Positions 1 to 11,533 of a stretch of 64,000 bases of DNA are shown one piece after another; position 1 is the stretch's first letter, and each line of letters starts with the position of its first letter. The notes under the pieces were generated by a model. The model had not been told where the DNA came from, did no database searches, and worked only from the letters and a program-made list of their open reading frames with translations. A program made the position numbers and the translations under genes. Origin of the DNA: Isoetes taiwanensis (Eukaryota; Streptophyta; Lycopodiopsida; Isoetales; Isoetaceae); assembly GCA_021234155.1 (NCBI GenBank), contig JAJEKV010000057.1, positions 9,277,564 through 9,341,563 on the forward strand, read 5' to 3'.

Positions 1-417
1 TGTGAAGCCATAATGCAAATGCTCATGCTTGGCAATGTTGTTGCATAGTAATAAATGCCCAATGTTGCAGCATTTTTTCGTCTTATGTTGAGCAAGAGTA
101 CATTATTTAATGATGCGAATTGCCTAAATTATTTTCAAAGTTAAAACTTGTTTAATTGCTTGAACTTATATTCCAAACATGACATCAATGCGATGGATGT
201 TATCCTCATCATGTTGTAATGATGCTATCTTTGCTCAAAATTTCCATTCTAGAGGCTATGCAATTGACAAATTCCTTGACCTTGGCAAGTAGGTATACTT
301 GGTCCTGAATCTATCAGATGGCCATAAAGAGACTGTGCAAGGGAGACTGCCACACTGACTTTACTTGGCTCCCGCAATAATAAAGGGGTCACGTTAACTC
401 CATAAGGAACTTCTCTC
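1..417. other. Left flank without a recognised gene
   Basis: AT-rich sequence downstream, in - strand sense, of the exon that ends at 418. Its right edge (from about 330) belongs to the tandem duplication described at 330-1465. I see no convincing exon, RNA gene or transposon terminus here. It is probably 3' untranslated or intergenic sequence of the - strand gene. Confidence 0.4.
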
Positions 418-1465
418 TTACATTAATGCACAGAAGTTAATAGGGAAATGGTCTTCACCAACAATCCTTTTGATTCTTTCATTATGTTCTTGCAGATCAT
501 GCATCTCGTCTTTCAGCTCTTGGTTTTCCAAATCCAGGACTGTGTTGCTTGAATTTATATTGAGGCCTGGTGGCCATGAAATATCTGTCAAAAGTTGTCC
601 AATGTGATCAGAACTTAGGAATTGACAATAATGATTAACTACTACATTTTTCATAACCTAGCTGACGAAGCACAGAAGTTGACAATAGTATTGAGATACC
701 TGAATAGAACAATATTATATCTTTTCACAGCATGACCCCTTACAATATTGTGGTTGGAAACTATGATAAGTCAATGTTTGTCCATAAGTTTGTACTTCTT
801 TTATAAGACATCAAGTCCCTACCTAGAAAAAATCAGCCCATCACAGACTCTGGACCTCAAACCCTCTAAGGACCTCACAGACTTACAGGATGATGATGAA
901 GATGGTGCATTTCCATTTCCAGCATCGAAGGGTGCCACATCCGTTAGAATCTATGTGAAACTACAGATTAGTTAATAGGGCTAAGCTAATACAATCTACT
1001 TTAAACAGACTGTGCAAGGGAGACTGCCACACTGACTTTACTTGGCTCCCGCAGTAATGAAGGGATCACGGTAACTCCATAAGGAACTTCTCTCCTACAT
1101 TAATGCACAGAAGTTAATAGAAAATGGTCTTCACCAATAATCCTTCTTGCAGATCATGCATCTTATCTTTCAGCTGTGGGTTTTCCAAATCCAGGACTGT
1201 GTTGCTTGAATTTATATCGAGGTCTGGTGGCCATGAAATATCTGTCAAAAGTTGTCCAGTGTGATCAGAACCCAGGAATTGACAATAATAATTAACTACT
1301 ACATATTTCATACCTAGCTGATGAAGCACAAAAGGTGACATACTTGGTGATAACAAAGGTGAAGCAAGATTAGCAGTTAGTGCCTTCTCAGCATTTTTAT
1401 TCTGGAAAAACAAAAAAAAAAGTTCAAAAAAATCAGTCCATCACAGACTCTGGACCTCAAACGAT
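330..1465. repeat. Tandem duplication containing the terminal exon (two units)
   Basis: Two direct copies are seen, about 330-870 and 1006-1465. Each starts with AGACTGTGCAAGGGAGACTG and contains the terminal exon of the - strand gene. Each ends with the CATCACAGACTCTGGACCTC motif. The copies differ by scattered substitutions and small indels, so the duplication is not very recent. The segment between them (about 870-1005) is not obviously repeated. Confidence 0.75.
418..584 (-). CDS. Duplicate terminal exon of an unidentified coiled-coil-like gene
   Basis: Reading the - strand, a clean acceptor (TTTTGACAG) precedes an open frame that runs to a stop at 418-420. It encodes ISWPP, then NSSNTVLDLEN, then the charged heptad-like segment LKDEMHDLQEHNERIKRI and a short tail ending in FCALM. 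A second, closely similar copy lies at 1114-1241, so this is one member of a duplicated terminal exon. The inner copy lacks about 19 bases after HDLQE and ends in a different frame (GLLVKTIFY). Either copy could serve as the last exon: the 1114 copy is nearer the upstream exon, but this one keeps the longer coiled-coil. The protein family is not recognised. Confidence 0.45.
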
Positions 1466-1738
1466 TACCTTTTCCCTATTGAGATTTCTTAGAACGGAAA
1501 ATCTTTGATGTTCCAGAGCATCAAGGTATTGTTTCTGAAAATGTAGAATATTCGTATTACTCCTTTGCCAAGTAACATAAGTTCACAACATGCGAGGGAA
1601 ATAAAGAACTTTGGCAAACTTGAAGACAGTAAACAAAGATATAATTATTAGGATATAGGACCAAACCTCGATGCTCACATATTTGCGCTGCATGGCATCG
1701 TGCATTTCTCTCCACCTTTTGGCCTCGTCTTTCAATTC
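1114..1738 (-). CDS. 3' exons of an unidentified, probably coiled-coil, gene
   Basis: Four consecutive - strand exons can be read with good splice sites. 1738-1667 encodes ELKDEAKRWREM..QRKYVSIE. 1534-1469 encodes KQYLDALEHQRF..NLNREK. 1401-1314 encodes NAEKALTANL..SPFVLHQL. 1241-1114 encodes DISWPPDLDINSSNTVL and ends at a stop. Each of the first three has an AG acceptor and a GT donor, and the phases 0, 0, 0 and 1 are compatible. The composition is charged and helix-prone, with short heptad-like stretches, which suggests a coiled-coil protein. I do not recognise the family. The likely first exon is 8912-9202, which would make this a gene of at least 8.8 kb whose long intron took up the transposon-rich part of array unit 1. 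That link is inference. Confidence 0.5.
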
Positions 1739-3680
1739 CTGTAAGAAGTGATGGCAAAAATAACAACGTTAACACACAACTTTTTGTATGCAAAACTAGA
1801 TTTATGCAAATTAAGTTATTATGTACAAAACTCGAACATGTCTTTTTATATCTTTGTGACATAAACTTCTGATGGTCTATCTCTGGCTACATATGTACAG
1901 AACATGACATAGTTTGGACTGCATCTTGTTCTTAATTGATAGGCATTGAACATCAAACTTAGGACCTAATATATGAGAATAACAAAAACCATGCAATGCC
2001 CAAGCAAAAACAATTTGGTATTTAAATAACCATATGTTTATTTAAGCTAATGTGCTTATTACTTTCATAAAAGAAGGTCAAGAGCAAGCATGCATAGGTA
2101 CCAAGGAGCAGAAAGACGAATTGAACAGCCACATGAGAATGTAAAAGACTATATGTTGTGGGCGAAAACATTTCATGCAGGGTCCCCATTTCATTCCTGT
2201 TAACAAAACATCAATTTTAACAAATTTGAGTGTGTATAATCGAAAGTGCAAAAAAAGAATGGCAACATACAAGTCTGTACCTCTGGCTGTGGCTCATGCT
2301 GTTGGCATATTGATCCCATCAAATACTAAGCAAAGAACAGGTCTGTGGCTTAGGCTGTGGCTCCGGCTGTTGGCATAATTGATCCCGTCAAATACTTCGC
2401 TAAACTGTCAATGGCATTAATTCGAAGGCAATTCTAAATTAGGTTCAGATGCCAAAAGAAGGAAATCCAAGACAGAGAGACAGTGATGCTCAAAGCTTCA
2501 GCGCCCCATTCTAGCAGTTTCACTATGTACTCGGACCTGCATTTAAACCAATTCACTAATCATTCACAGAAGGAAAGATATAAAGAAGTAAAGATTTTAG
2601 CATCGTTGATGTGTTTCAAGCTCAGACACATTCACGTGCTGAATAATAAAGTTAAATTGATATCTCAACATCCGGCTGGAAATAATATCCTGCCTTCGAA
2701 TCCTTACAGAAGACTTGCATCTAAGACATACATTAAACACAAAGGAGCAAGATGAACAAAAACAGAACACGGTACCATCAAAGTTTTCTTATTGTACAAC
2801 TCAATACTAATAAAGTCACAGTTTTCCTATCACATGAGGATCAAACAACAAAGCACAATGGATATCCAGATTTGTCGCCGGGCAAGGATATTACTCTAAG
2901 AAATGCAAAATAGAACCAATTTTTTTTTTTTTATCTTGGAGCAGAGAATTAGAAGCATAGTGAGCTTCTTCTTCCACCAGACGTGGGTTATAAGGTAAGA
3001 GTATACCTAGCAGGTGAATGACGGTGGGGCGATTTGGCGATGGTGTGCAGCTTGCCAAGCTTTCCTGAAATTATGAAGAACATTTCATAAGCATTTGTAT
3101 TTGACAAAAGGATTTTTCCTGGCTGGTATTGACAAAAGGATTTTTCCATAGAGCTGCAAATGCATTTGTATTTGACAAAAAAAAAAAGGGGCAAGCATAC
3201 CTAGGATATGCTTTCGTAGCAGATAGTGAAGAGACAAATGGACGGGAGACCTTCAAATGGCTGAAGAGCAGACAGAGAAAACTCGAGGATGGAAAGTAGA
3301 GAATGACCAAGAAATCTTCCTCTACTGTCGTCTCCTTCACAAAGAGTGAATAGGCCTAAGAAAATCATAGAAGGCAGAGGATCCATTTGTAACGGGCCAG
3401 AGTAATGCACATTGTTGCAAAAATTGCATTAGGGTTTTAAATCGAGGAATCCCGTGCCATATCCAATATCCAGTGTAACGGCACCTGTGTCGTCTCCTTC
3501 ACAGAGGGCACAACAAAGGAAGTCAATAGCACAAGCCCGATCCCGATGCAAGGAGAAGTTATTCCTTTGACCCTTTCCATCTCCGTATCCAATTTTTTTC
3601 AGATTTTCTAATTTCCCTGACCTTAGATTTGTGAAAGCAGAGATCCGATGGTGCAAAATAAGCCACATCAGATTTTGATG
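1739..3680. other. Probable intronic sequence of the - strand gene, with weak exon candidates
   Basis: No long open frame is seen. On the - strand a short candidate exon at about 3065-3008 (acceptor ATTTCAG, donor CTAG/GTATAC; ESLASC..PTVIHLL) and another at about 2540-2490 (EYIVKLLEWGAEALSIT) have exon-like features. Their phases do not join cleanly, so I do not annotate them. A short motif, GTGAAGGAGACGAC, occurs twice on the - strand around 3330 and 3500. The homology to array units 2 and 3 begins abruptly at 3681. Confidence 0.35.
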
Positions 3681-5800
3681 ACATGGAAATTACACGTGGA
3701 TATGCTAGAATTTGAGGAAAGGTTGTAGGCCCGATAGGGCTGGTGTGCTAAAAAAAAAAAAAAAAAATCAAAAACATCATTTCATTAACTTGAGTTTTAC
3801 CTTATGTAAAATATAAGGCGATCTTAGCATGACCCCTTAGATTCACCTAAGCATAATTTCCAAGAATAGAGGTAGATAGATTTTTTAGATATTTTTTATA
3901 TGGAATATGACTGCCATATATGAACTTCTAGGAAGGGTTTTATTTAATTTTTAGCCATTGATTTTATATGAATTTTAATGTGAACAGTGCAAATGCACCA
4001 TTTTTTATCCATCGCCTGACAACTCTAGTGTTAATAAACATATTACATTGCATGAGACATTAGCCAACTAGATGAATGGTTTGACCAGATCTGGAAAGAC
4101 CCCATCATAATAGTAGGTGTACATGAGGAATGGTGTATTGGAACAAATACTTCACATCAATATTCAGGACCAATAGCTCAAAATATTAACACAAAATGAG
4201 AGGCACATGTGCTTTAGGTTGCCAAAGTGGCTTTATTTGACGGTCCGAGAAATGCCACATCTTGGCTAGCAGTGAAATGACAATATGAGCAAGTTTAGAA
4301 GAACCAGATGCCAATATGAAGATGATAGATGAAACAGAGCTTGCGCTTATCTTTAACCTTGATTTGAACTCTGGAGAACAGCATTTTTAATGTTTGTTGG
4401 AGACAAACACCCGAGGAGCACTGTCATAATGTACAAAGATACAAATCATTGATGTTAATGTTTGCATTGTGAATTTGGATCTCTCAGATTATGAAAGATT
4501 CCATGGAATCTTTCGTATCCAAGTTCAGCGTATTTTGTTCTTTAAATACTCTTGCACAAATCAATGGTGTAGAAACATCATTGTCTTTTCCTCCTTATCA
4601 ATAATTGTCTAGAGAACCATTGCCGAAGCAAGCAAGACTACAAAAAATAGTGTATGAAACAAGCCTGCCACACAAGCAGGAAGCTGGTGGCCAGGAAGTA
4701 AGACAGAGGAATCGAATCTCCAGGCCGCAACGGCCTCATCAGAGTCTCGAAATCTACAGCATGAACAACATCAAATACAAACAATCAGACATAAAAGAAG
4801 AGGGGCTGAAAACCACAGGCATGGGCGTGCAAGGGATCTCATCAAACTCTCAAGAACAAGAGCTGGAATGCCCTAATCATGATTTGGCGCTATAGGCCAA
4901 TGAATCCGACCATCCAAAAAAAAAAAAGGGGAACCAGAGTTGCAAACCCTCAAATCGGGCCCCTTGAAGTAACAAGTAACAACCATAATGGCTCTGGTGG
5001 CCGGATTAACACAAGGACATTCTTCCTACCTTCATGCTATGTCATACCTCTGCTATAGACTCTGAATTTGAGATTCAAACCCACGAAGGGGCCAGATTTT
5101 GTGAAATACAGAAGGAAGAATACAAGATGCTGCAAGGCTTAACTTTCACAGGGTATTCGTGGCTTCACCAGCGTAATGTTTGAGTCATCGTATTTGAATT
5201 CCAATACCTTCCATAATTGGCTCTATCACGTTCTCTTCTTATACCATTGCAACAAAACCCAACCAAAGTACTCAAAATAAAAAGAAGACCACAAAACCAA
5301 AACAAACTGCTCAAACTGCTTAAAGTATATGGTTTTCTATGCAATACTATACCCAAATTTTAGTTCCAACTATTGCGAGAATAGGGTATGGTCGCCCTCT
5401 GCCGTGACCCTACCTCGGAGCATGAGTCAGCCCCCCGTCCCTTCGCGGTGATACTCCATGCTGTCATGGGTCCACTCATCTATGGACCGTTGTATTGTGG
5501 CCAGGTGTCATCGACGGGGGGTTCCATCTTACCGAGACCCCAATGTCCATCAACCGTGTCTGCCGTGCCTCTGTCGTGAGTTCAGGTCCCAGGCACCGTG
5601 CACTGGTCTCCATATCCGTGCATGAGAAAATGCCCCGAGCATGCCGATTTGAAAGACGAATTCAATGGGGGTGATTTGAATTGGCGCCCAAACTAAGCAC
5701 TCGATTGTATTTTTGTGAATTCAATTCTATGGCTTCCATTGATATAAAATCCTGCCCTTCCTTCATAGTTCATATGTTATCGACAAGAGGCTGCGAAGAA
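3681..5800. repeat. Leading segment of unit 1, unclassified repeat
   Basis: About 2.1 kb, repeated at 13987-16110 and 30044-32160. It contains an A-tract near 3752, an A-tract followed by G (4917-4930), and a short + strand frame (4605-4895) kept in all three copies but without a recognisable domain. I see no terminal repeats or target duplications that define an element. It may be decayed transposon sequence or part of the long intron of the - strand gene. Confidence 0.6.
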
Positions 5801-5813
5801 CACAAAGACAGCC

Positions 5814-8390
5814 ATGGTTTCGACAAGGGCACGAAGAGATACCGATGTTGAAAGAGGTACCGAAGACCAAAGATCATCTAAGAGGGTCTCAAGGCAAGCA
5901 TAGGACAAAGAAGAGGGCACCACAAGGCAGTGCGGCAACCAGTCCAATGCCAAGGAGGCCGAGCAGGAGAGGCCAACAGACCGAGGAGAAAATGCTGGAC
6001 ATCCCTTGAAGAGGTAAGTGCACTTGGCATTTCGGTTAGAAAGGCATCAAGGAGGTATGGTATACCATAATTCACAATCTGAGATTGGCTATATGTTAGA
6101 ACAACCCACAAACCATCCACAAATATTGACAACTCTCCACGAGGAGGAGCTAGTTAATTGGGCCCTTAGCATGGCAGAGCAAGAAATGGGAGTTACCCTA
6201 TCTTATGTCAAGGAAAAAAAGCAGAGATGGCTAGAGCGGGAGGTTCTTAGGGATATCTGGAGTACCAAGCAGTAAGTGGTGGAAGCTTTTTAAGCAAAGA
6301 CACCCTGAAGTTGCACTCAGGTGCAGAAACCCTAGATGTAGCAGATTTTATGCCGGGCTCAAGCAGATTTATGCTGAGTTTGCCTTCCCAGCCTCAAGGA
6401 TTTGCAACGCTGATGAGACTGGAATTCAGACAGAGAAAGTGAAGAGTTTGAAAATCCTAGCTAGCAAGGGTGGGAGAAGGGGTGAGTGAGGTCATCATGA
6501 ACAACAGGGGAGTGGGTTACAATTTTGGTGTGTGTAAATCTTTGAGGAGTATAGGATCCCCAACATGTACATTTTTAAAGGTAGTCAAATGAGGCAGGAC
6601 AATATTGCAAGATGTGAAGAGGGTGCCATTCAGGCTGTCCAAGCTTCGGCTTGAATGACATCAATTGTTTAAATCATGGTTTGTCACATTTTGCAAAGAA
6701 GAGTCCTGTGTGGTGTATCCCGGATCAGCCTCACCTTATCATTTTGGATGGTCATGGTAGCCGTGTAGATCTTGAAGTCATATTGGCGGCAAGATGAGAG
6801 AAGGGCATTTGCTTTGCCCTATTTGCGCACACACATCTCATAGGCTTCAACCTCTAGATGTGGCATGCTTTGCCCCTTTCAAGGCATCATTCAAAGAGAT
6901 TTAGGTCTGCCTACATGGTTAGCAAAGGGAGGGCAGAACCAAAGAGGGAGGAAATAGCGTAATTGATTTCACGATCAATTGCATGTGGCCTAATACCCCA
7001 CAACATCAATGCATGTTTTAGGGCCACTCATATTTGGCCCTTTGACCGGGGAAAGAGTTAAGCCGGGCCAAGAGTGTACCGGAGGTTTGGGAGGGTGCAT
7101 GTGGAAGACCTTCTGAAGGTCAGGAGGCGGGGCTTGAAAAGAGTACCATCCAGATGCTCAAATGGAAGGGTTTGACATGGTAGAGGTGCACCAGTTATGG
7201 GAGGCCTTACTTGGACAACTTCCAACTGATGGGCAAAATGACCAATTGCCACATATTCAAGCTAGTGAGCATGTGGAATAATCTGTGCATGTGGAACCTA
7301 CACATGCAATTGGTGATGAAGGTGTTGGTGCAATGATGGCTTGTCAGGCTCATGTAAGTCAGATGCATGTCCCTGATGTTGGAGGGTCTATGGCTGGTCT
7401 GCAAGAACCATCCCAAACGTATATGCAGCCATCACAGGCCATGAGGGCAAGGAAGAGGGGTTTTGCCCCAGATCTGGGGGGAGAGTGCATATATCAAATG
7501 ATGGTTTCTGTGAGGCATTGAGAGCAGAAAAGGCAAGAAGGGCAGAGGCCAAAAAAATGAAATTGGAGCAGCTGGCAGCACAAAAGCTCGAGACTACAAG
7601 GAGGACAGCTAAAAGGGAGGATGCTACTAAGAGGGCACATGTTAACAGGGAGGAGAGAGAGAGAGAGGAGGAAGAGAGCTGATGCAGCTGAAGGTACAAG
7701 TGCTGCAAGGCTTAGGGAATTTATATATCCAAGGGGGGTGTCTAGAGTGGCATCTGTTTTTGGTTTCCGGGGGGTATTGAGTGAGGAGATGAAGACAAGA
7801 AGGCTACAGGTGAGAAACAGGTTGAGAATGAGGCAAGGGTTGAGGCCACTTAGGGCAGCCAACCCACTTAGGGCAGCTATTACAAGCAATCAGACGTCCC
7901 CGGGTATCGATCAAATGCATCTGCCTCCTGTTAGTCCCTGTGTAGATCTGAACTCACAGCCCTTGGAAGATGTTGATATGACACACATATCTGCTCGGGT
8001 GATGCTGGACATGGGCAGAATGTAAGCATTGAGGGTTGCATACCTCTAGTTAGACCTCTAGCAAATCCAATCAGCACACTCAATTCCCCAATGAAGAGGT
8101 GGGACTTGCCAGCTTCACAGCAACATGCTGACATTGGTCATGGCAATTCATTAAGGCTGGACACACAAGGGTGGGTGAACTATGCTGTAGCCAATTCAGG
8201 ACTCCAACATGACCAAGATGTGGCACTAGACAAGGCAAGAATTATTAGGGAGATGGTGGAAATTGGGGTGGATCCTGCAATTATTACCTGTGCAAGGGGC
8301 ATGGATGTGGGTTTGCAAATATGTGGAGGGCTGAGATGGCTCGTGAAACCCAGGCGACTCCAAGGTTTGGGGAGGGGACCTCATTCATAG
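5814..8390 (+). pseudogene. Pogo/Tigger-like DDE transposase pseudogene, unit 1 (no retroelement)
   Basis: The frame starts at MVSTRAR (ATG at 5814) with an Arg-rich N-terminus. It passes through a helix-turn-helix-like region (SALGISVRKASRRYGIP in unit 3; frameshifted here), a CENP-B-like segment (PQILTTLHEEELVNWAL) and a DDE_1 catalytic core. The core shows CNADETGIQT (first Asp), LDGHGSR (second Asp) and HRLQPLDVACF (third Asp). A long Lys/Arg/Glu-rich, coiled-coil-like C-terminal part follows (ALRAEKARRAEAKKMK, about 7510-7680), then a further conserved stretch to about 8390. Several frameshifts and in-frame stops break the frame, and two stops are shared by all three copies, so it was inactive before the array formed. 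The empty retrotransposon target GGTGATGCTGG lies near 8000. No terminal inverted repeats were found. Confidence 0.82.
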
Positions 8391-8911
8391 CTACACCCGC
8401 TAGTAGTCAGGTATGCTTGTTCACCTAGCATTCTTGATTTTAAGTTTACATTTTATTTGGCATATTTCCTAACAGATACCATGCACAGATATCTGAAGAC
8501 TCTGAAGAAACCCAAGAAAATTAATGTGTCGATAAGACTCTAAGTTGAGTGAACTCATTGTACATAAAGTTATTGTTTGCAACTGAATTCCCAATGCTAT
8601 ACCAATATGAGACATAAACCTGCTAGAATTATTGTCATTCACACAACTAAATAATCAACACAACCAAACAAGGGCCATTAAACAGAAGATCAATGCCTGG
8701 CATTTCCTGATTATATAAAATTTTGCCCTAAGGCTTTACAAAAGAAGCCCAAGGGGCCGTATTAGTTGTGGCACGGTGGCTAACAGACAACAAAAACCAA
8801 AAGGAAGGGGAGGAGGGGATCATCCAGAATAGGCCTTCTGTACAAAGGAGCTACAGCTCAATAACCAACCGGGCTCTAGAAGAGTACATGATCTCCTTCT
8901 GTAACTACAAC
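8391..8911. other. Spacer between the transposase pseudogene and - strand exon 1
   Basis: AT-rich sequence probably forming the start of intron 1 of the - strand gene. The donor for that exon (GT on the - strand) is at 8910-8911. The junction where unit 2 loses 1.33 kb corresponds to position 8673 (CAAACAAGGGC). I see no open frame or terminal repeat. Confidence 0.45.
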
Positions 8912-9202
8912 CTGGAAATGTATGAGATCGGTTTCAGATTTTGCCTGCTCAACTTGGGACACAATCTCAGGTGAAACCTCCACGTTTACAGATGACCCGG
9001 CGGCAGTTGTAACCTCGGCTGAGGTCACCATACAGTTCCGGATCCTGAAGCTGTTAGGAGTCGTCGAAGTAGAGGAGCTCGTAGGCGATGGCGGATTGCT
9101 CGGACCAGGCCGAGGCCTTTTGTTAGGGTCAGTGTCGTCACCCCTAACAACATCCCATCGAGAACCCGACCCAGGATAGCTTGATCTCCTCGAGTAATCC
9201 AT
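8912..9202 (-). CDS. Probable first exon of an unidentified - strand gene (intact copy)
   Basis: The exon starts with MDYSRRSSYPGSGSRWDVV and continues through a low-complexity Pro/Ser/Thr-rich stretch to SSVNVEVSPEIVSQVEQ and ends in DLIHFQ at a good donor (CATTTCCAG/GTTGTA). It is 97 codons and ends in phase 0, which matches the phase-0 start of the exon at 1738. The copy in unit 3 is disrupted and unit 2 lacks it. This copy is therefore the only one that could serve a working gene, and it lies on the side of the array next to the candidate downstream exons at 418-1738. The N-terminus looks disordered, and I do not recognise the family. The next exon is not established. Confidence 0.55.
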
Positions 9203-10331
9203 AGCTGATTCTTCTGAGCTGCGATAGAAAAAGCATGAAATCAACGGTGACTGATCACCAAATACACAACAAACCATGGGTGCTTACCTGCGACGCTTGG
9301 CGTCCCCAGAGGATTGAGCGAGAGGATGCTCGAACACTCCATTTAAACGGACAACTGGAACGATGCCCCTGCCCCATACCTGGTGGTCCCAGATTTCCAA
9401 AAATTCGGCCTTTTAATGCCAAATTACATTTCCTGCGATTGGGGCAGAGAATGTTCGGGCCAATTTGGATGCGGCCGATAGCAGATTTGGGATTGCCTAA
9501 GGAAAATCGGCTCGAATTTTGGCGAAGGAAGGCTAGAATGGCAATGGTGACCGTTGGCATAGGTATTGGTAGCTGGCGGCATAGGTCTCGTAGATGGCAT
9601 CTAGGTCCGCGACCACGGTATAGACGTGGGCTGATATTAATGGGATGTGGCCCGTGCGTGAGAGACGGTCAGGCGTGCAGTTCCACTCAAGTGCGCGGTC
9701 CATGGCACTTATAGCGTGTTCGCGAGGCAATTACCCCTGCAAACCCTGGCCTCGAGTACCACGATGTGTGGTTATGGGCATGGTGACGCTGGACGCTAGA
9801 TCCCCCCTACTTTAGGGCACCATAACTTTCTAGTCTCGCATTTTTTGATGTGGATGTCTTTTGGGAAGTTGTTATATACAACATTAGGTATCCAAAATGG
9901 CCGACGGATCGAGGGATGCGTGAAATTCGGCTACATTGGGCTAATTTGCCTCTTTAAGTGCGCGAAACACGGCGACCATACCCTACCCTCCCCCAATGCA
10001 AAACTAATTGTGCAACCTTTATTATTGAGCGAACCTCAAGCACATCCCATTGCACACACTGCCTTCGTATTGAACTTTGAATTGAAATTACTAAGGTCTA
10101 TGGTTGAGATGGAGGGCTAGATTAACTCTCAACGTGCTCCCAACTATTTGGATTCATCCACCGCCGGAACTTACGCTTGAAGGACCTAAAACCGGGACCG
10201 ACGGAGTTAGGGAGCAGAGAGGCATGAAGAAGCACAAAAACGCCAATGACGCTTTGTGCTTTGTTTTAGCACGGGCTTGAGCTTGGTTAGAGGATTCGAC
10301 GGACTTTTTGGGCGCTTTAGCATCATCGGTC
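9203..10331. promoter_or_regulatory. Divergent promoter region, unit 1
   Basis: This is the sequence between the start of the - strand exon (9202) and the start of the Tra1-like exon 1 (10332). The part next to the - strand gene (about 9240-9780) is GC-richer than its surroundings and contains overlapping open frames on both strands that look fortuitous. It is nearly identical to 42594-43754 except for a 22-bp segment missing at 9558. Differences from unit 3 become frequent after about 10115, on the Tra1 side. I see no convincing TATA box. Divergent promoter function is inferred from the gene arrangement. Confidence 0.55.
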
Positions 10332-11055
10332 ATGATTCCTATACAGAATTTTTGAGCGGCATGCTCGGAAGTTCTTGGAGCCGGATTTGTGTATCCTTGA
10401 AGCTCTTAACAGCTTTATTTGCTTGATTCTGTTTGGCAGCATTTTGTGCGATTGTTTATAGAGAAACTCACACATTTAATATGCTTGCCATTGTTTGTTT
10501 TCAATTTATAACACGAATTCTTTTTTCTTAACGAGATTACCAAAGCAATGCAACGAGAGACATCAATTGGCTCTTGAAGCACGCGGACATTGATATTGAG
10601 ATAGTGCACACAGCGGAGTATCTCAATTTTCTTAAAAGCTACTTCCGAGTGTTTCAGAATCTTCTCACACACCTTACAAAGCCTCAGACCTCTGATACCA
10701 TAGAACACAAGCTCCGTTACGTGGTCATAGAGATACTTAATATGTAGCATAATAACAGGGGGTTTCTTTTGTATTTTTATACTATTTTTTCCTATGGTTT
10801 TGCTATGATTTGGTGAATGTATCTGATGGAGTGTACTAATAAGTATTTCTAGAGTGCGCATACATGCTGCATTGATTTTTTGCTCTTTTTTAATGGTTAG
10901 CACCCATGTATTTGTCGAGATGTACAAGAAAAATATATGTACAACCCTCCCTTTGCATGCAGGAGTCGAAAGGGCATATTTTAGGGTTCGAGGCAAGGCC
11001 GACCCCTTCGTGGCTTTTACGAAAGAGGGCCTCAGCACGTTTCTTCTATTCGGAC

Positions 11056-11440
11056 ATGGAAGACGAAGAACAGCAGGATATGGTCTCTCTTCTGGAATCG
11101 ACTTCTCTGCTCTCATATTCTGGAGCAGATACGGCTCCCCAACACCTCCTTTCCGAGCTTCAGGAAGCATTTTTCTCGGATAGACATGGCGGAGTTAAGA
11201 TCCCTTGGGAAGAACTAGCCCAAAGAAGAATACAGTTAGGGGACATCGTCAATGGCTTGTCCAGCATTATGGAACAGGGGATGGGCTCTGGCGTAACAGC
11301 AGGTAGAGTGTATCTCGCATTATTACTAGCTCAGGAATCGCCCATCTACAGCCTTTTTAGCCCCCTTGCATTTCAAACCCTTTTCCGTTGTATTAGATGT
11401 TCATGCAAGCCAAGGACCAGCATGGTTTTGTATGAAATCG
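11056..11440 (+). pseudogene. Fragment of an unidentified plant gene
   Basis: An open frame starts with MEDEEQQDMVSL and continues through KIPWEELAQRRIQLGDIVNG and RVYLALLLAQESPIYSLF. Upstream is a possible 5' leader with a splice acceptor-like TTTGCATGCAG near 10960. The amphipathic, Leu-rich sequence looks like the N-terminus of a helical-repeat protein. I cannot name the family. The frame decays after about 11400. The homologous fragment in unit 2 (about 27115-27480) is frameshifted. It was probably captured or carried along with the insertion. Confidence 0.5.
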
Positions 11441-11533
11441 GGGGCTACTTTATCTGGCTCAAAACTGCAGATGTTTACAGTCCGTTGCAGTTTATGCATC
11501 AGATATCACCAGTTCAGCCTCAAATGCTCTCAA

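Noticed and set aside
4605-4895. A 96-codon + strand frame kept in the leading segment of each unit
   Set aside because: It has no ATG at the start, no recognisable domain and no signs of expression; conservation follows simply from recent duplication.
7388-7889. Long - strand frames opposite the transposase C-terminal region
   Set aside because: They are antisense shadows of the Lys/Arg/Glu-rich coding strand, rich in Leu and Ser as expected from reading it backwards.
9235-9714. A 159-residue + strand open frame in the divergent promoter
   Set aside because: It overlaps open frames on the other strand in GC-rich sequence, shows no domain, and the matching frame in unit 3 is broken by the 22-bp difference, as expected for non-coding DNA.
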